A stretch of 64,000 nucleotides of DNA, from the NCBI RefSeq assembly GCF_000381965.1, contig NZ_KB908458.1:124001-188000 (forward strand), given 5' to 3'. Below are positions 26,939-35,995 of this stretch, piece after piece; position 1 is the first letter of the stretch, and every line of letters starts with the position of its first letter. Source of the DNA: Oceanimonas smirnovii ATCC BAA-899 (GTDB taxonomy: Bacteria; Pseudomonadota; Gammaproteobacteria; Enterobacterales; Aeromonadaceae). The translations under genes and the position numbers were made by a program. The notes beneath the pieces are model-generated. The model did not search any database, was not told where the DNA came from, and worked only from the letters and a program-made list of their open reading frames with translations.

Positions 26939-28714
26939 ATGGCTAAAATGAAAGCAATCGAAGCGGCCGCCAAAATCCTGGAGCTGGAAGGTGTTAATAA
27001 AGCCTTTGGCGTTCCCGGTGCCGCCATCAACCCCTTCTACGCCGCTCTGAAGGGTCTCGGCTCCATCGATCACGTACTGGCCCGTCACGTTGAAGGTGCC
27101 TCTCACATGGCTGAGGGTTACACCCGTGCCAACGCCGGCAACATTGGTGTGTGTGTGGGTACTTCCGGCCCTGCCGGCACCGACATGATCACCGGTCTGT
27201 ACTCTGCTTCTGCCGACTCCATTCCGATTCTGTGCATCACCGGTCAGGCACCCCGTGCCCGCATGCACAAAGAAGACTTCCAGGCTGTAGACATCGAGTC
27301 TATCGCCAAGCCCGTTACCAAGTGGGCGGTTACCGTGCTGGAGCCGGGTCAGGTTCCCGGTGTATTCCAGCAGGCGTTCCACATCATGCGCTCCGGCCGT
27401 CCGGGTCCCGTGCTGATCGACCTGCCCTTCGACGTGCAGATGGCCGAGATTGAATTCGATCCGGAAGCCTACCAGCCGATGACTCCCTACAAGCCGGCTG
27501 CTACCCGCATTCAGGTTGAAAAAGCCCTGACCATGCTGAACGACGCCGACAAGCCGCTGCTGGTTTCCGGTGGTGGTGTGATCAACGCCGACGCTGCTGC
27601 CCTGCTGACCGAATTCGCCGAAGTGCTGAACGTGCCGGTTATTCCGACCCTGATGGGCTGGGGCACCATTCCCGACGACCACGCGCTGATGGCGGGTATG
27701 TGCGGTCTGCAGACCTCTCACCGCTACGGTAACGCCAACCTGCTGGCGTCCGACTTTGTACTGGGTGTAGGTAACCGCTGGGCCAACCGTCACACCGGTT
27801 CCGTTGACGTTTACACCAAGGGCCGTAAGTTCGTTCACGTAGACATCGAGCCCACTCAGATCGGCCGCGTATTCGGTCCGGATCTGGGCATCGTATCCGA
27901 CGCCAAAGTCGCTCTCGAGCTGTTCGTTGAAGTCGCCAAAGAGTGGAAAGCGGCCGGCAAACTGAAAGACCGCAGCGCCTGGGTTGCCGAGTGTCAGGAG
28001 CGCAAGCGCACCCTGCAGCGCAAGACCCACTTCGACAACACCCCGGTGAAGCCGCAGCGTGTATACGAAGAAATGAATAAGGTCTTCGGCCGCGACACCA
28101 CTTACGTTTCTACCATTGGTCTGTCTCAGATCGCTGCTGCCCAGTTCCTGCACGTGTACAAAGATCGTAACTGGATCAACTGCGGTCAGGCCGGTCCTCT
28201 GGGCTGGACCATTCCGGCTGCTCTGGGTGTGTGTGCCGCCGATCCGGCCCGCAACGTGGTTGCGCTATCCGGTGACTATGACTTCCAGTTCATGATTGAA
28301 GAACTGGCGGTAGGTGCTCAGTTCAAGCTGCCCTACATTCACGTGCTGGTAAACAACTCCTACCTGGGTCTGATCCGTCAGTCTCAGCGCGGCTTCGACA
28401 TGGACTACTGCGTACAGCTGGCCTTTGAAAACATCAACGCGCCGGAACTGGGCGAGTACGGTGTTGACCACAAAGCCGTGGTAGAAGGTCTGGGCTGTAA
28501 AGCCATTCGCGTATTCAAGCCGGAAGACATCGCTCCCGCGCTGGAAGAAGCCAAGAAGCTGATGGCCGAGTTCTCCGTACCGGTAGTGGTTGAAGTCATT
28601 CTCGAGCGCGTAACCAACATCTCCATGGGTGTTGAAATCGATGCTGTAAACGAGTTCGAAGAGCTGGCTGAGAAGGGTGAAGACGCCCCGACCGCCATCT
28701 CTCTGCTGGACTGA
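26939..28714 (+). CDS. gcl: Glyoxylate carboligase (tartronate-semialdehyde synthase)
   Basis: 591 residues, near-identical in layout to E. coli Gcl (593). It condenses two glyoxylates to tartronate semialdehyde with loss of CO2, using ThDP and a structural FAD. The start [10 protein letters not shown] matches E. coli; the frame extends upstream but only this ATG fits. [16 protein letters not shown] contains the valine that in Gcl replaces the catalytic glutamate of other ThDP enzymes. [20 protein letters not shown] is the ThDP/Mg motif. Codon choice is strongly biased to GGT, TCT/TCC and GAA, suggesting high expression. First gene of gcl-hyi-glxR-glxK. Confidence 0.97.
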   Translation: MAKMKAIEAAAKILELEGVNKAFGVPGAAINPFYAALKGLGSIDHVLARHVEGASHMAEGYTRANAGNIGVCVGTSGPAGTDMITGLYSASADSIPILCITGQAPRARMHKEDFQAVDIESIAKPVTKWAVTVLEPGQVPGVFQQAFHIMRSGRPGPVLIDLPFDVQMAEIEFDPEAYQPMTPYKPAATRIQVEKALTMLNDADKPLLVSGGGVINADAAALLTEFAEVLNVPVIPTLMGWGTIPDDHALMAGMCGLQTSHRYGNANLLASDFVLGVGNRWANRHTGSVDVYTKGRKFVHVDIEPTQIGRVFGPDLGIVSDAKVALELFVEVAKEWKAAGKLKDRSAWVAECQERKRTLQRKTHFDNTPVKPQRVYEEMNKVFGRDTTYVSTIGLSQIAAAQFLHVYKDRNWINCGQAGPLGWTIPAALGVCAADPARNVVALSGDYDFQFMIEELAVGAQFKLPYIHVLVNNSYLGLIRQSQRGFDMDYCVQLAFENINAPELGEYGVDHKAVVEGLGCKAIRVFKPEDIAPALEEAKKLMAEFSVPVVVEVILERVTNISMGVEIDAVNEFEELAEKGEDAPTAISLLD

Positions 28715-28719
28715 TAGTG

Positions 28720-28739
28720 ATGGGGCCTGCGGGCCCCAT
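28720..28739 (+). other. Intercistronic hairpin between gcl and hyi
   Basis: ATGGGGCC-TGCG-GGCCCCAT, a perfect 8-bp stem five bases after the gcl stop, with no T-run. It likely sets differential mRNA stability or partial attenuation rather than full termination. Confidence 0.5.
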
Positions 28740-28775
28740 ACTGACGTTGCCCCCAACTGAATAAAGGACATCGCA

Positions 28776-29558
28776 ATGCCGAAATTAGCTGCCAACCTGT
28801 CGATGCTGTTTACTGAAGTCGACTTCCTGGATCGTTTTGACGCCGCCGCCAAGGCCGGTTTCAAGGGTGTTGAATACCTGTTCCCCTATGATTTCTCTGC
28901 TGATGAAATCAAGGCCAAGCTCGATGCCAACGGCCTGACCCAGGTACTGTTCAACCTGCCCGCCGGTGACTGGAACGGTGGCGAGCGCGGTATCGCCTGT
29001 CACCCGGATCGGGTTGAAGAATTCAAGGCCGGCGTAGACAAGGCCATTGAATACGCCAAGGTACTGGGTAACACCCAGGTGAACTGCCTGGCCGGTATTC
29101 AGCCTGCCGGTGTGGCTTACGAAGAAGCGGAAGCCACCTTCGTTGCCAACCTCAAGTACGCTGCCGAAAAACTGAAAGCGGCCGGCATCAAGCTGATTGC
29201 CGAAGCCATCAACACCCGTGACATTCCCGGTTTCTTCCTGAACAACACGCAGCAGGCGCTGGATATCATCGAGAAAGTAGGTTCCGATAACCTGGCTTTC
29301 CAGTATGACATCTACCACATGCAGATCATGGAAGGTGACATCATTCCGACCATGGAGAAGAACCTGGGCATCATCAACCACATTCAGCTGGCTGATAACC
29401 CGGGTCGTCACGAGCCGGGCACCGGCGAACTGAACTACCACAATATCTTCGCCTTCCTGGACAAAGCCGGCTACGACGGCTGGATTGGTGCCGAGTACAA
29501 GCCGGCCACCACCACCGAAGAAGGCCTGGGCTGGTTGAAAACTCACGGCGTGGTTTAA
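28776..29558 (+). CDS. hyi: Hydroxypyruvate isomerase
   Basis: 260 residues, the E. coli Hyi length. A TIM-barrel AP-endonuclease-2-like enzyme: MLFTEVDFLDRFDAAAKAGF at the start, FNLPAGDWNGGERGIACHP near 55, and metal ligands in LIAEAINTRDIPGFFLN, FQYDIYHMQIMEGD and HIQLADNPGRHEPGTGE. It interconverts hydroxypyruvate and tartronate semialdehyde. It lies between gcl and glxR, the usual glyoxylate operon order. Confidence 0.96.
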   Translation: MPKLAANLSMLFTEVDFLDRFDAAAKAGFKGVEYLFPYDFSADEIKAKLDANGLTQVLFNLPAGDWNGGERGIACHPDRVEEFKAGVDKAIEYAKVLGNTQVNCLAGIQPAGVAYEEAEATFVANLKYAAEKLKAAGIKLIAEAINTRDIPGFFLNNTQQALDIIEKVGSDNLAFQYDIYHMQIMEGDIIPTMEKNLGIINHIQLADNPGRHEPGTGELNYHNIFAFLDKAGYDGWIGAEYKPATTTEEGLGWLKTHGVV

Positions 29559-29594
29559 GGTTTTTTACTTAATTCAGATAAAAGGATGATGAAC

Positions 29595-30482
29595 ATGAAA
29601 ATTGGTTTCATTGGTACCGGTATCATGGGTAAGCCCATGGCTAAGAACCTGCAGAACGCCGGTCACACCCTGTATTTCTCCGAGCACTTTAACAAGGCCC
29701 CGGCTGATCTGCTGGGCGACAACGGCATTGCTCTGGCCAACCCCAAAGCGGTTGCCGAAGCGGCTGAAGTGATCATCACCATGGTGCCCGATACCCCTCA
29801 GGTAGAAGACGTGCTGTTTTCTGCCAACGGTGTGGCCGAAGGCCTGTCCGCCGGCAAGGTAGTGGTAGACATGTCTTCCATCTCTCCCATCGCCACCAAG
29901 GAAATTGCCAAGCGCGTTAAAGAAACCGGCGCTGACTTCCTGGACGCGCCCGTATCCGGCGGTGAAGTCGGTGCCATCAACGCTACCCTGACCATCATGG
30001 TGGGCGGCGACCAGGCCGTGTTCGACAAGATCAAGCCGCTGTTTGAAATCATGGGCAAGAACATCACCCTGGTAGGCGGTAACGGTGACGGTCAGACCAC
30101 CAAGGTAGCCAACCAGATCATCGTGGCGCTGAACATTGAAGCCGTTGCCGAAGCCCTGGTATTTGCCTCCAAGGCAGGCGCCGATCCGGCCAAGGTACGT
30201 GAAGCCCTGATGGGCGGCTTTGCTTCTTCCAAGATTCTGGAAGTGCACGGCGAGCGTATGGTTAAAGGTACTTTCGATCCGGGCTTCCGTATTGCCCTGC
30301 ACCAGAAAGACCTGAACCTGGCCCTGACCGGTGCCCGCGAGCTGGGTGTTTCTCTGCCCAACACCGCAGGCGCACAGGAGCTGTTCAACACCTGTAATGC
30401 CCTGGGCGGTTCCGGCTGGGATCACTCCGGTCTGGTTAAGGCGCTGGAGCACCTGGCCAACCACAACATTCGGGGCGAATAA
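29595..30482 (+). CDS. glxR: Tartronate semialdehyde reductase
   Basis: 295 residues from the third in-frame ATG, chosen because AAGGA stands eight bases before it and MKIGFIGTGIMGKPMAKNL matches GlxR. A beta-hydroxyacid dehydrogenase: NAD-binding GxGxxG at the N-terminus, substrate signature DAPVSGGEVGA near residue 118, and the catalytic lysine in NGDGQTTKVANQII near 170. It reduces tartronate semialdehyde to D-glycerate. Same codon bias as gcl and hyi. Confidence 0.96.
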   Translation: MKIGFIGTGIMGKPMAKNLQNAGHTLYFSEHFNKAPADLLGDNGIALANPKAVAEAAEVIITMVPDTPQVEDVLFSANGVAEGLSAGKVVVDMSSISPIATKEIAKRVKETGADFLDAPVSGGEVGAINATLTIMVGGDQAVFDKIKPLFEIMGKNITLVGGNGDGQTTKVANQIIVALNIEAVAEALVFASKAGADPAKVREALMGGFASSKILEVHGERMVKGTFDPGFRIALHQKDLNLALTGARELGVSLPNTAGAQELFNTCNALGGSGWDHSGLVKALEHLANHNIRGE

Positions 30483-30533
30483 GTCCTGAACCAAAGGGCG
30501 GCCTGAGGCTTCAGCCGCCCCTTGGTAGACCTC

Positions 30534-30609
30534 GGGGCAAGCGTTGGCGACAAGCTGACTTTCACTCAGGGGGCTTTGTGTTAGACACTGGTCGCTGAAT
30601 GTTTGCCCC
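30534..30609. repeat. Imperfect inverted repeat between glxR and glxK
   Basis: GGGGCAAGCGTTGGCGA at 30534-30550 is the imperfect inverse of TCGCTGAATGTTTGCCCC at 30592-30609; the outer seven bases are perfect. About 40 bases lie between the arms. It could be a miniature mobile or REP-type element inserted in the operon, or a folded RNA spacer. A second hairpin (GGGCGG...CCGCCC) precedes it near 30496-30520. Confidence 0.5.
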
Positions 30610-30666
30610 ACCCTGTTAATGAATCAACAACCGCAAGAAGACAGCCGTTTTTTCAGGAGTATTGCA

Positions 30667-31935
30667 ATGGATATCCAACCCAAGGAGTTGTTACAGCAGT
30701 TATTCGACAGCGCCGTGGCCGCCGCCCTGCCCAAAGGCAACCTGGCCGAATACCTGCCGAAGGATACTCGTCAAAAAGCCGTTGTCATCGGTGCCGGCAA
30801 GGCCGCTGCTTCCATGGCCGCCGAGCTCGACGCTATCTGGGAAGGTGAACTGTCCGGCGTGGTGGTGACCCGCTACGACCACGGTGCGCCCTGTGAGCGC
30901 ATTGAAGTGATTGAAGCCGCCCACCCGGTGCCGGATGATGCCGGCGAGCGCGTGGGCCGCCGCATTCTGGAGCTGGTGGAAGGCCTGGGCGAAGACGATC
31001 TGGTGATCTGTCTGCTGTCCGGTGGTGGCTCCTCGCTGCTGAGCCTGCCGGCCCCGGGTCTGACCCTGTCCGACAAGCAGGCCATCAACAAGGCCCTGCT
31101 CAAGTCCGGTGCCGCCATTGATGAAATGAACTGCGTGCGCAAGCACCTGTCCGGTATCAAGGGTGGTCGTCTGGCCGCCGCCGCCTACCCGGCCCGCCTG
31201 ATTGCCCTGGGCATCTCAGACGTGCCCGGCGACGAGGCCACCGTCATTGCCTCCGGCCCCACCGTGGCGGATCCGACCACCTCCGCTCAGGCCCTGGTCA
31301 TTCTCGACAGCTACGGCATTGAAGTGGGCGCTCATGTGCGCGCCTGGCTGGAAAGCCCTGAGTCCGAAACCGTCAAGCCCGGTGACGAGCGCCTGAGCAA
31401 GGCCGAGTTCCATATGATTGCCACCCCGCAAGACGCCCTGGATGCCGCCGCGCATCTGGCCCGCTCCAAGGGTCTTGCACCGCTGGTGCTGGGTGACTGC
31501 ATTGAAGGTGAATCCCGTGAAGTGGCCAAGGTACACGCCGCCATCGCCAAGCAGATCCTCAAATGCGGCCAGCCGCTGCAGGCACCCTGCGTGATCCTGT
31601 CCGGCGGTGAAACCACAGTGACCATCAAGGGCAATGGCCGGGGCGGTCGTAACAGTGAGTTTATGCTGAGCCTGTTCAACGAGCTCAAGGGGCAGGCCGG
31701 CGTCTACGCCCTGGCCGCCGACACCGACGGCATCGACGGCGTGGAAGACAACGCCGGTGCCATGATCACCCCCGAGCTGTTCGCTCAGGCAGAAGCAGCC
31801 GGCCTCAAGGCCGAAGACTACCTGGCCAACAACGACAGCTACGGCTTCTTCTCTCAGCTGGGCGCGCTGGTGGAAACCGGCCCGACCCGCACCAACGTGA
31901 ATGACTTCCGGGCCATTCTGGTGCTGCCGAAGTAA
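30667..31935 (+). CDS. glxK: Glycerate kinase, TtuD/MOFRL type
   Basis: 422 residues from the ATG at 30667, which follows CAGGAG; the open frame starts earlier without a ribosome site. VVIGAGKAAASMAAELD near residue 35, the phosphate-binding LLSGGGSSLLSLPAPGLTL near 115 and the C-terminal MOFRL segment (GGETTVTIKGNGRGGRNSEF, then DTDGIDGVEDNAGA) define the type II glycerate kinase (GckA/TtuD). It makes 2-phosphoglycerate from D-glycerate, closing the route from glyoxylate to central metabolism. The family differs from E. coli GlxK, so the symbol is by function. Terminated at 31967. Confidence 0.9.
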   Translation: MDIQPKELLQQLFDSAVAAALPKGNLAEYLPKDTRQKAVVIGAGKAAASMAAELDAIWEGELSGVVVTRYDHGAPCERIEVIEAAHPVPDDAGERVGRRILELVEGLGEDDLVICLLSGGGSSLLSLPAPGLTLSDKQAINKALLKSGAAIDEMNCVRKHLSGIKGGRLAAAAYPARLIALGISDVPGDEATVIASGPTVADPTTSAQALVILDSYGIEVGAHVRAWLESPESETVKPGDERLSKAEFHMIATPQDALDAAAHLARSKGLAPLVLGDCIEGESREVAKVHAAIAKQILKCGQPLQAPCVILSGGETTVTIKGNGRGGRNSEFMLSLFNELKGQAGVYALAADTDGIDGVEDNAGAMITPELFAQAEAAGLKAEDYLANNDSYGFFSQLGALVETGPTRTNVNDFRAILVLPK

Positions 31936-31966
31936 CCGCCCGCTCAGGCAATAAAGCTGTTTCCGC

Positions 31967-31998
31967 AAGACCGGCCACTGAGCCGGTCTTTCTTTTTT
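31967..31998 (+). terminator. Terminator of the gcl operon
   Basis: AAGACCGGC-CACTGA-GCCGGTCTT followed by TCTTTTTT, 31 bases after the glycerate kinase stop. Confidence 0.85.
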
Positions 31999-32119
31999 GT
32001 AGTGCCACCCATTTTGATGCCACACTTTTTGCTCGAAGCGCCACCCCCTTTCCTCTATAATCACGCGCTTTCAAATTCCCGGATGCGGGTGGTGTTTACA
32101 GCCTGGAGGGTTACCCCGA

Positions 32120-33223
32120 GTGATCAAGACGCCTTACTATCTCATCGACAAAACCAAGCTGCTGCGCAACATGGAGAGAATCGCCTATGTACGCGAGCAC
32201 TCCGGCGCCAAGGCACTGCTGGCCCTGAAATGTTTTGCCACCTGGTCGGTATTTGACCTGATGAGCCAGTACATGGACGGCACCACCTCTTCCTCACTGA
32301 ACGAAGTGAAGCTGGGCAAACAGAAGTTCGGCGGCGAGACCCATGCCTACAGCGTGGCCTATGCCGACGACGAAATAGCCGAAGTGCTGGCCCACTCCGA
32401 CAAAATCATTTTTAACACCATTGGTCAGCTTGAGCGCTTTGAACAAGCGTCTGCCAGCCATGTGCGCGGCCTGCGGCTGAACCCGGGGGTATCCAGCTCC
32501 GAGTTCATTATTGCCGATCCGTCCCGCCCCTTCAGCCGTCTGGGCGAGTGGGATGCCGACAAGGTGTTGCGGGTGATGGACAAGATCTCCGGCTTTATGA
32601 TTCACAACAACTGCGAAAACAGCGACTTCGTGTTGTTTGACCGCATGCTGGGCGAAATTGAGCAGAAGTTCGGCTCTCTGCTGAGCCAGCCGCAAATCAC
32701 CTGGGTAAGCCTGGGCGGCGGCATTCACTTTACCGGTGACGGCTATCCGGTAGACGATTTTTGCGCCCGGCTTAAAGCCTTCTCCGAGCAGTATGGCGTG
32801 CAGGTCTATCTGGAGCCGGGTGAGGCCTCCATTACCATGAGTACCTCCCTGGAAGTGACCGTGCTCGACACCCTGTTCAACGGCAAGCAGCTGGCCATAG
32901 TGGACAGCTCCATCGAGGCCCACATGCTCGATTTGCTGATCTACCGGGAAACCGCCAAGATGGCCCCGAACGACGGCGAACATCAGTATATGGTGTGCGG
33001 CAAGTCCTGCCTGGCCGGCGACATCTTCGGTGAATTCAACTTTGAACAGCCGCTGCAGGTAGGGGATCGGCTATCCTTTATCGATGCCGCCGGCTACACC
33101 ATGGTCAAGAAAAACTGGTTTAACGGCGTGCAAATGCCCGCCATTGCCGTGCGTGAGCTCGACGGCAGTGTAAATCTGGTCAGGGAATTTACCTTTGACG
33201 ACTTTGTAGATGGCCTCTCCTGA
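32120..33223 (+). CDS. nspC: Carboxynorspermidine decarboxylase
   Basis: 367 residues with a GTG start at 32120 preceded by GGAGGG. A PLP fold-type III decarboxylase: the Schiff-base lysine is K37 in LLALKCFATWS, the glycine-rich phosphate loop is VSLGGGIHFTGDGYP near 195, and YMVCGKSCLAGDIFGEF near 292 carries the active-site cysteine. It decarboxylates carboxynorspermidine (or carboxyspermidine) to the triamine. The synthase gene follows 51 bases later, the same pair as in Vibrio. Two-gene operon ending at 34536. Confidence 0.95.
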   Translation: MIKTPYYLIDKTKLLRNMERIAYVREHSGAKALLALKCFATWSVFDLMSQYMDGTTSSSLNEVKLGKQKFGGETHAYSVAYADDEIAEVLAHSDKIIFNTIGQLERFEQASASHVRGLRLNPGVSSSEFIIADPSRPFSRLGEWDADKVLRVMDKISGFMIHNNCENSDFVLFDRMLGEIEQKFGSLLSQPQITWVSLGGGIHFTGDGYPVDDFCARLKAFSEQYGVQVYLEPGEASITMSTSLEVTVLDTLFNGKQLAIVDSSIEAHMLDLLIYRETAKMAPNDGEHQYMVCGKSCLAGDIFGEFNFEQPLQVGDRLSFIDAAGYTMVKKNWFNGVQMPAIAVRELDGSVNLVREFTFDDFVDGLS

Positions 33224-33274
33224 GGCATGGAGTAACCACAACGCAGCCTTTCAAGGAGGCTCCAGAGGAAAAAG

Positions 33275-34513
33275 ATGAAGAAGAACGTACTGATTATTGG
33301 TGCCGGTGGTGTTGCCCAGGTTGTTGCCCACAAGTGTGCGCAGCATAACGATGTTCTGGGTAACATTCACATCGCCTCGCGCACTGTCGACAAATGTCAG
33401 CAAATCGTCGACAGCGTACGGGAAAAGGGCAGCCTCAAGGTTGCCGGTGAATTGCAAGCCCATGCCCTGGATGCGCTCGATATTGAAGCCACCAAGGCAT
33501 TGATTGACAAAACACAGTCGCAGATGGTGATCAATGTCGGTTCGGCTTTCATCAATATGTCGGTACTGCAGGCCTGTATCGAGACCGGCGTGGCCTATCT
33601 CGACACCGCCATTCACGAAGACCCGACCAAGATCTGTGAAAATCCGCCCTGGTACGCCAACTACGAGTGGAAGCGCAAGGCCCTGTGCGAAGAGAAAGGC
33701 GTTACCGCCATTCTGGGTGCCGGCTTTGATCCGGGCGTGGTCAATGCCTACGCCGCCGTGGCGGTGAATGAATATTTCGACAGCGTTGACTCCATCGATA
33801 TCATCGATATCAACGCCGGCAGCCACGGCCGCTACTTTGCCACCAACTTCGATCCGGAAATCAACTTCCGCGAGTTCACCGGCCGGGTCTGGTCCTGGCA
33901 GAACAACGAGTGGGTGCAGAACCAAATGTTCGAGCACAAGCGCACCGACGATCTGCCGGTGGTGGGATCTCAGACCAGCTACATGACCGGTCACGATGAA
34001 ATCCACTCTCTGTCCCAGAATCTGGGCGTGCCCAATGTGCGTTTCTGGATGGGCTTTGGCGAGCACTACATCAATGTGTTCACCGTGCTCAAAAACCTGG
34101 GTCTGCTGTCCGAGCAGCCGGTGAAAACCGCCGAAGGCCTGGAAGTGGTGCCGCTGAAAGTAGTTAAAGCCGTGCTGCCCGATCCGTCTTCTCTGGCCCC
34201 GGATTACACCGGCAAGACCTGCATCGGTGATCAGGTGAAGGGCAAGAAAGACGGCAAGGACAAGGAAGTATTTATCTATAACGTAGCCGACCATGCCGAT
34301 GCCTATGCCGAAGTGGGCAGCCAGGGCATTTCCTACACCGCCGGTGTGCCGCCGGTGGCCGCCGCCATGTTGATTGCCACTGGCGAGTGGGACGTGAAGA
34401 AAATGGTGAACGTGGAAGAGCTTGACCCTAAGCCGTTCATTAACCTGCTGAACGAAATGGGCCTGCCGACCCGCATCAAGGACGAGCAGGGCGACCGCCC
34501 GCTGAGCTTCTGA
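33275..34513 (+). CDS. Carboxynorspermidine synthase (saccharopine-dehydrogenase family)
   Basis: 412 residues. MKKNVLIIGAGGVAQVVAHK is the NADPH-binding motif; VINVGSAFINMSVLQACIET and LGAGFDPGVVNAYAAVAVNE match carboxynorspermidine/carboxyspermidine dehydrogenase. It condenses aspartate semialdehyde with diaminopropane or putrescine and reduces the imine. With nspC it makes norspermidine or spermidine by the aspartate-semialdehyde route instead of the decarboxy-SAM route. In Vibrio this polyamine feeds a c-di-GMP circuit controlling biofilm. Confidence 0.95.
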   Translation: MKKNVLIIGAGGVAQVVAHKCAQHNDVLGNIHIASRTVDKCQQIVDSVREKGSLKVAGELQAHALDALDIEATKALIDKTQSQMVINVGSAFINMSVLQACIETGVAYLDTAIHEDPTKICENPPWYANYEWKRKALCEEKGVTAILGAGFDPGVVNAYAAVAVNEYFDSVDSIDIIDINAGSHGRYFATNFDPEINFREFTGRVWSWQNNEWVQNQMFEHKRTDDLPVVGSQTSYMTGHDEIHSLSQNLGVPNVRFWMGFGEHYINVFTVLKNLGLLSEQPVKTAEGLEVVPLKVVKAVLPDPSSLAPDYTGKTCIGDQVKGKKDGKDKEVFIYNVADHADAYAEVGSQGISYTAGVPPVAAAMLIATGEWDVKKMVNVEELDPKPFINLLNEMGLPTRIKDEQGDRPLSF

Positions 34514-34535
34514 GCTTAGTCAGTGATGCCATTGC

Positions 34536-34566
34536 AAGCCCGGCGTGATGCCGGGCTTTTTATTTT
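34536..34566 (+). terminator. Terminator of the nspC operon
   Basis: AAGCCCGGC-GTGAT-GCCGGGCTT followed by TTTATTTT, 23 bases after the synthase stop. It may also serve the convergent photolyase gene. Confidence 0.8.
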
Positions 34567-34578
34567 CTGTCATTCCCT

Positions 34579-35928
34579 TCAGCATTCCAGAGGCAGCAGC
34601 GGGGCTGAATAGTCCAGTAACCGCTCGCCCCGCTGGTGCGCTTCTACCTGTTTTAAGGTTACGGTGCCCAGCTCGGGCAACCACTGGTGCAGATGGGTCA
34701 GTCCGGGATCATACTGCCGCCACTGCCGGTGCGGATTAAAGCGGCGGCCATGGCGCGGATCATGGCCGGCACCGGCAATATAAGCCCAGTTGCCCCAATT
34801 GCTGGCCACATCAAAATCCACCAGATATTGCTCAAAAAAGCGCGCGCCCAGCCGCCAGTCCAGCCCCAGCTCGTGAATAAAACAGCTGGCCAGATTCTGC
34901 CGCAGGCGATTGGAGCAAAAGCCGGTGGCCATCAGCTCTTTTAAGCCCGCATCTATCATGGGCCAGCCGGTGCGCGCCTCACACCAGGCCTGCCAATATT
35001 CAGAGTTAAAGGTACCCGGCCCCGCCTTGCCGGTCAGGCCACCGGCCGCAAACAACTGGCTGCCATGCACCCGCAGTGACCAGTGAAAATACTCCCGCCA
35101 CAACAGCTCAAAACGCAGCCAGTAACTGTGCTCGTCACTGCCCCACTGCTGTTCGTATTCAAGGATTTGATGCCACACAGTGCGCGAAGACAGGCAGCCC
35201 CAGGCCAGCGCCGCACTGAGGTGACTGGAAAAATAGCGGCCGGCAAGATCATTGCGGCTGGTCTTGTAATGGGCCAGCGCCCTACGCTCAAACAGGTAAT
35301 GCTTGAGCCAGCCTTGTGCGGCGGTTTCGCCTCCTTGCCAGGCCGGGTGGACAGGCGCACCTGGCATGGCCGGCCAGTCGAACCCTGTGGTTAAGGGACA
35401 ATTGGCCGCCTGTAATCGGCCGAGGTCAACCGCCGCTTGTGGTGCCGGCACCGGCCAGGCCGGGACTTTTTCCACTTTTTTGCGAAAACCGGTAAAACTG
35501 GCAGGAAACTTCTCAAGCAACGGCGCTACCTGCTCAGGCTCAAACAGCGGCTGAGCTTCAAAAGTCTGCACCTTTACGCCGGCATCACACAACCGGGCCA
35601 GCCAGCCGGCTTCTTCCGGTGCCTGCGCCACATGAGTGACCAGCTCAAAGGGCTGCTGTTGATGCCAGGCCAGCAGCAACTCGACCGGCTCGCCCTGCAA
35701 CAGAGTGAGTGGAAACGGGACCAGCCGCGCGCTTAAATCCGCCAGTGCCTGCTGCAAATACGCCGCCTTGGCAGCACCCAGCCGGTGCAGCCCGGCGGCA
35801 TCGGTCTTTTGCCAATGGGCCGGCAGTATATATACCGCCGCCGCCGTCTTGCCCTGATAATCCGCCAGTGCCTGCCAGCCGGCATGATCGTCCAGCCGCA
35901 GATCATTACGTAGCCACAGCAGCCGCAT
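34579..35928 (-). CDS. DASH-type cryptochrome/photolyase
   Basis: 449 residues from the ATG at 35928, which follows GGGAG. The N-terminal photolyase alpha/beta domain starts MRLLWLRNDLRLDDHAGW. The FAD-binding helical domain includes ELLWREYFHWSLRVHG, ARTGWPMIDAGLKELMATGF and NWGNWAYIAGAGHDPRHGR; the last follows the DASH pattern (YIAGxGxDPR). DASH proteins repair cyclobutane dimers, mainly in single-stranded DNA, using blue light. It lies between the nspC and phn operons with no evident link to either. Confidence 0.88.
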   Translation of the reverse strand: MRLLWLRNDLRLDDHAGWQALADYQGKTAAAVYILPAHWQKTDAAGLHRLGAAKAAYLQQALADLSARLVPFPLTLLQGEPVELLLAWHQQQPFELVTHVAQAPEEAGWLARLCDAGVKVQTFEAQPLFEPEQVAPLLEKFPASFTGFRKKVEKVPAWPVPAPQAAVDLGRLQAANCPLTTGFDWPAMPGAPVHPAWQGGETAAQGWLKHYLFERRALAHYKTSRNDLAGRYFSSHLSAALAWGCLSSRTVWHQILEYEQQWGSDEHSYWLRFELLWREYFHWSLRVHGSQLFAAGGLTGKAGPGTFNSEYWQAWCEARTGWPMIDAGLKELMATGFCSNRLRQNLASCFIHELGLDWRLGARFFEQYLVDFDVASNWGNWAYIAGAGHDPRHGRRFNPHRQWRQYDPGLTHLHQWLPELGTVTLKQVEAHQRGERLLDYSAPLLPLEC

Positions 35929-35941
35929 GGCTTTCTCCCAT

Positions 35942-35970
35942 AAAAAAGAACCCGGTACGCTGACCGGGTT
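35942..35970 (-). terminator. Terminator of phnS
   Basis: On the minus strand AACCCGGT-CAGCGT-ACCGGGTT is followed by CTTTTTTA, 26 bases after the phnS stop and inside the photolyase leader. Confidence 0.85.
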
Positions 35971-35995
35971 TCGCATGACTATTGTTCACGCCAGT

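Noticed and set aside
26891-28153. Long minus-strand open frame (420 codons) opposite gcl
   Set aside because: Lies wholly antisense to the strongly conserved gcl gene, with low-complexity Val/Gly/His composition and no family motif. It is a by-product of the biased codon usage of gcl.
29574-30611. Minus-strand open frame of 345 codons opposite glxR
   Set aside because: Antisense to glxR; only its first residues lie in the intergenic inverted repeat, which is better described as a repeat.
33251-34294. Minus-strand open frame of 347 codons opposite carboxynorspermidine synthase
   Set aside because: Fully antisense to a conserved enzyme and without protein-family features.
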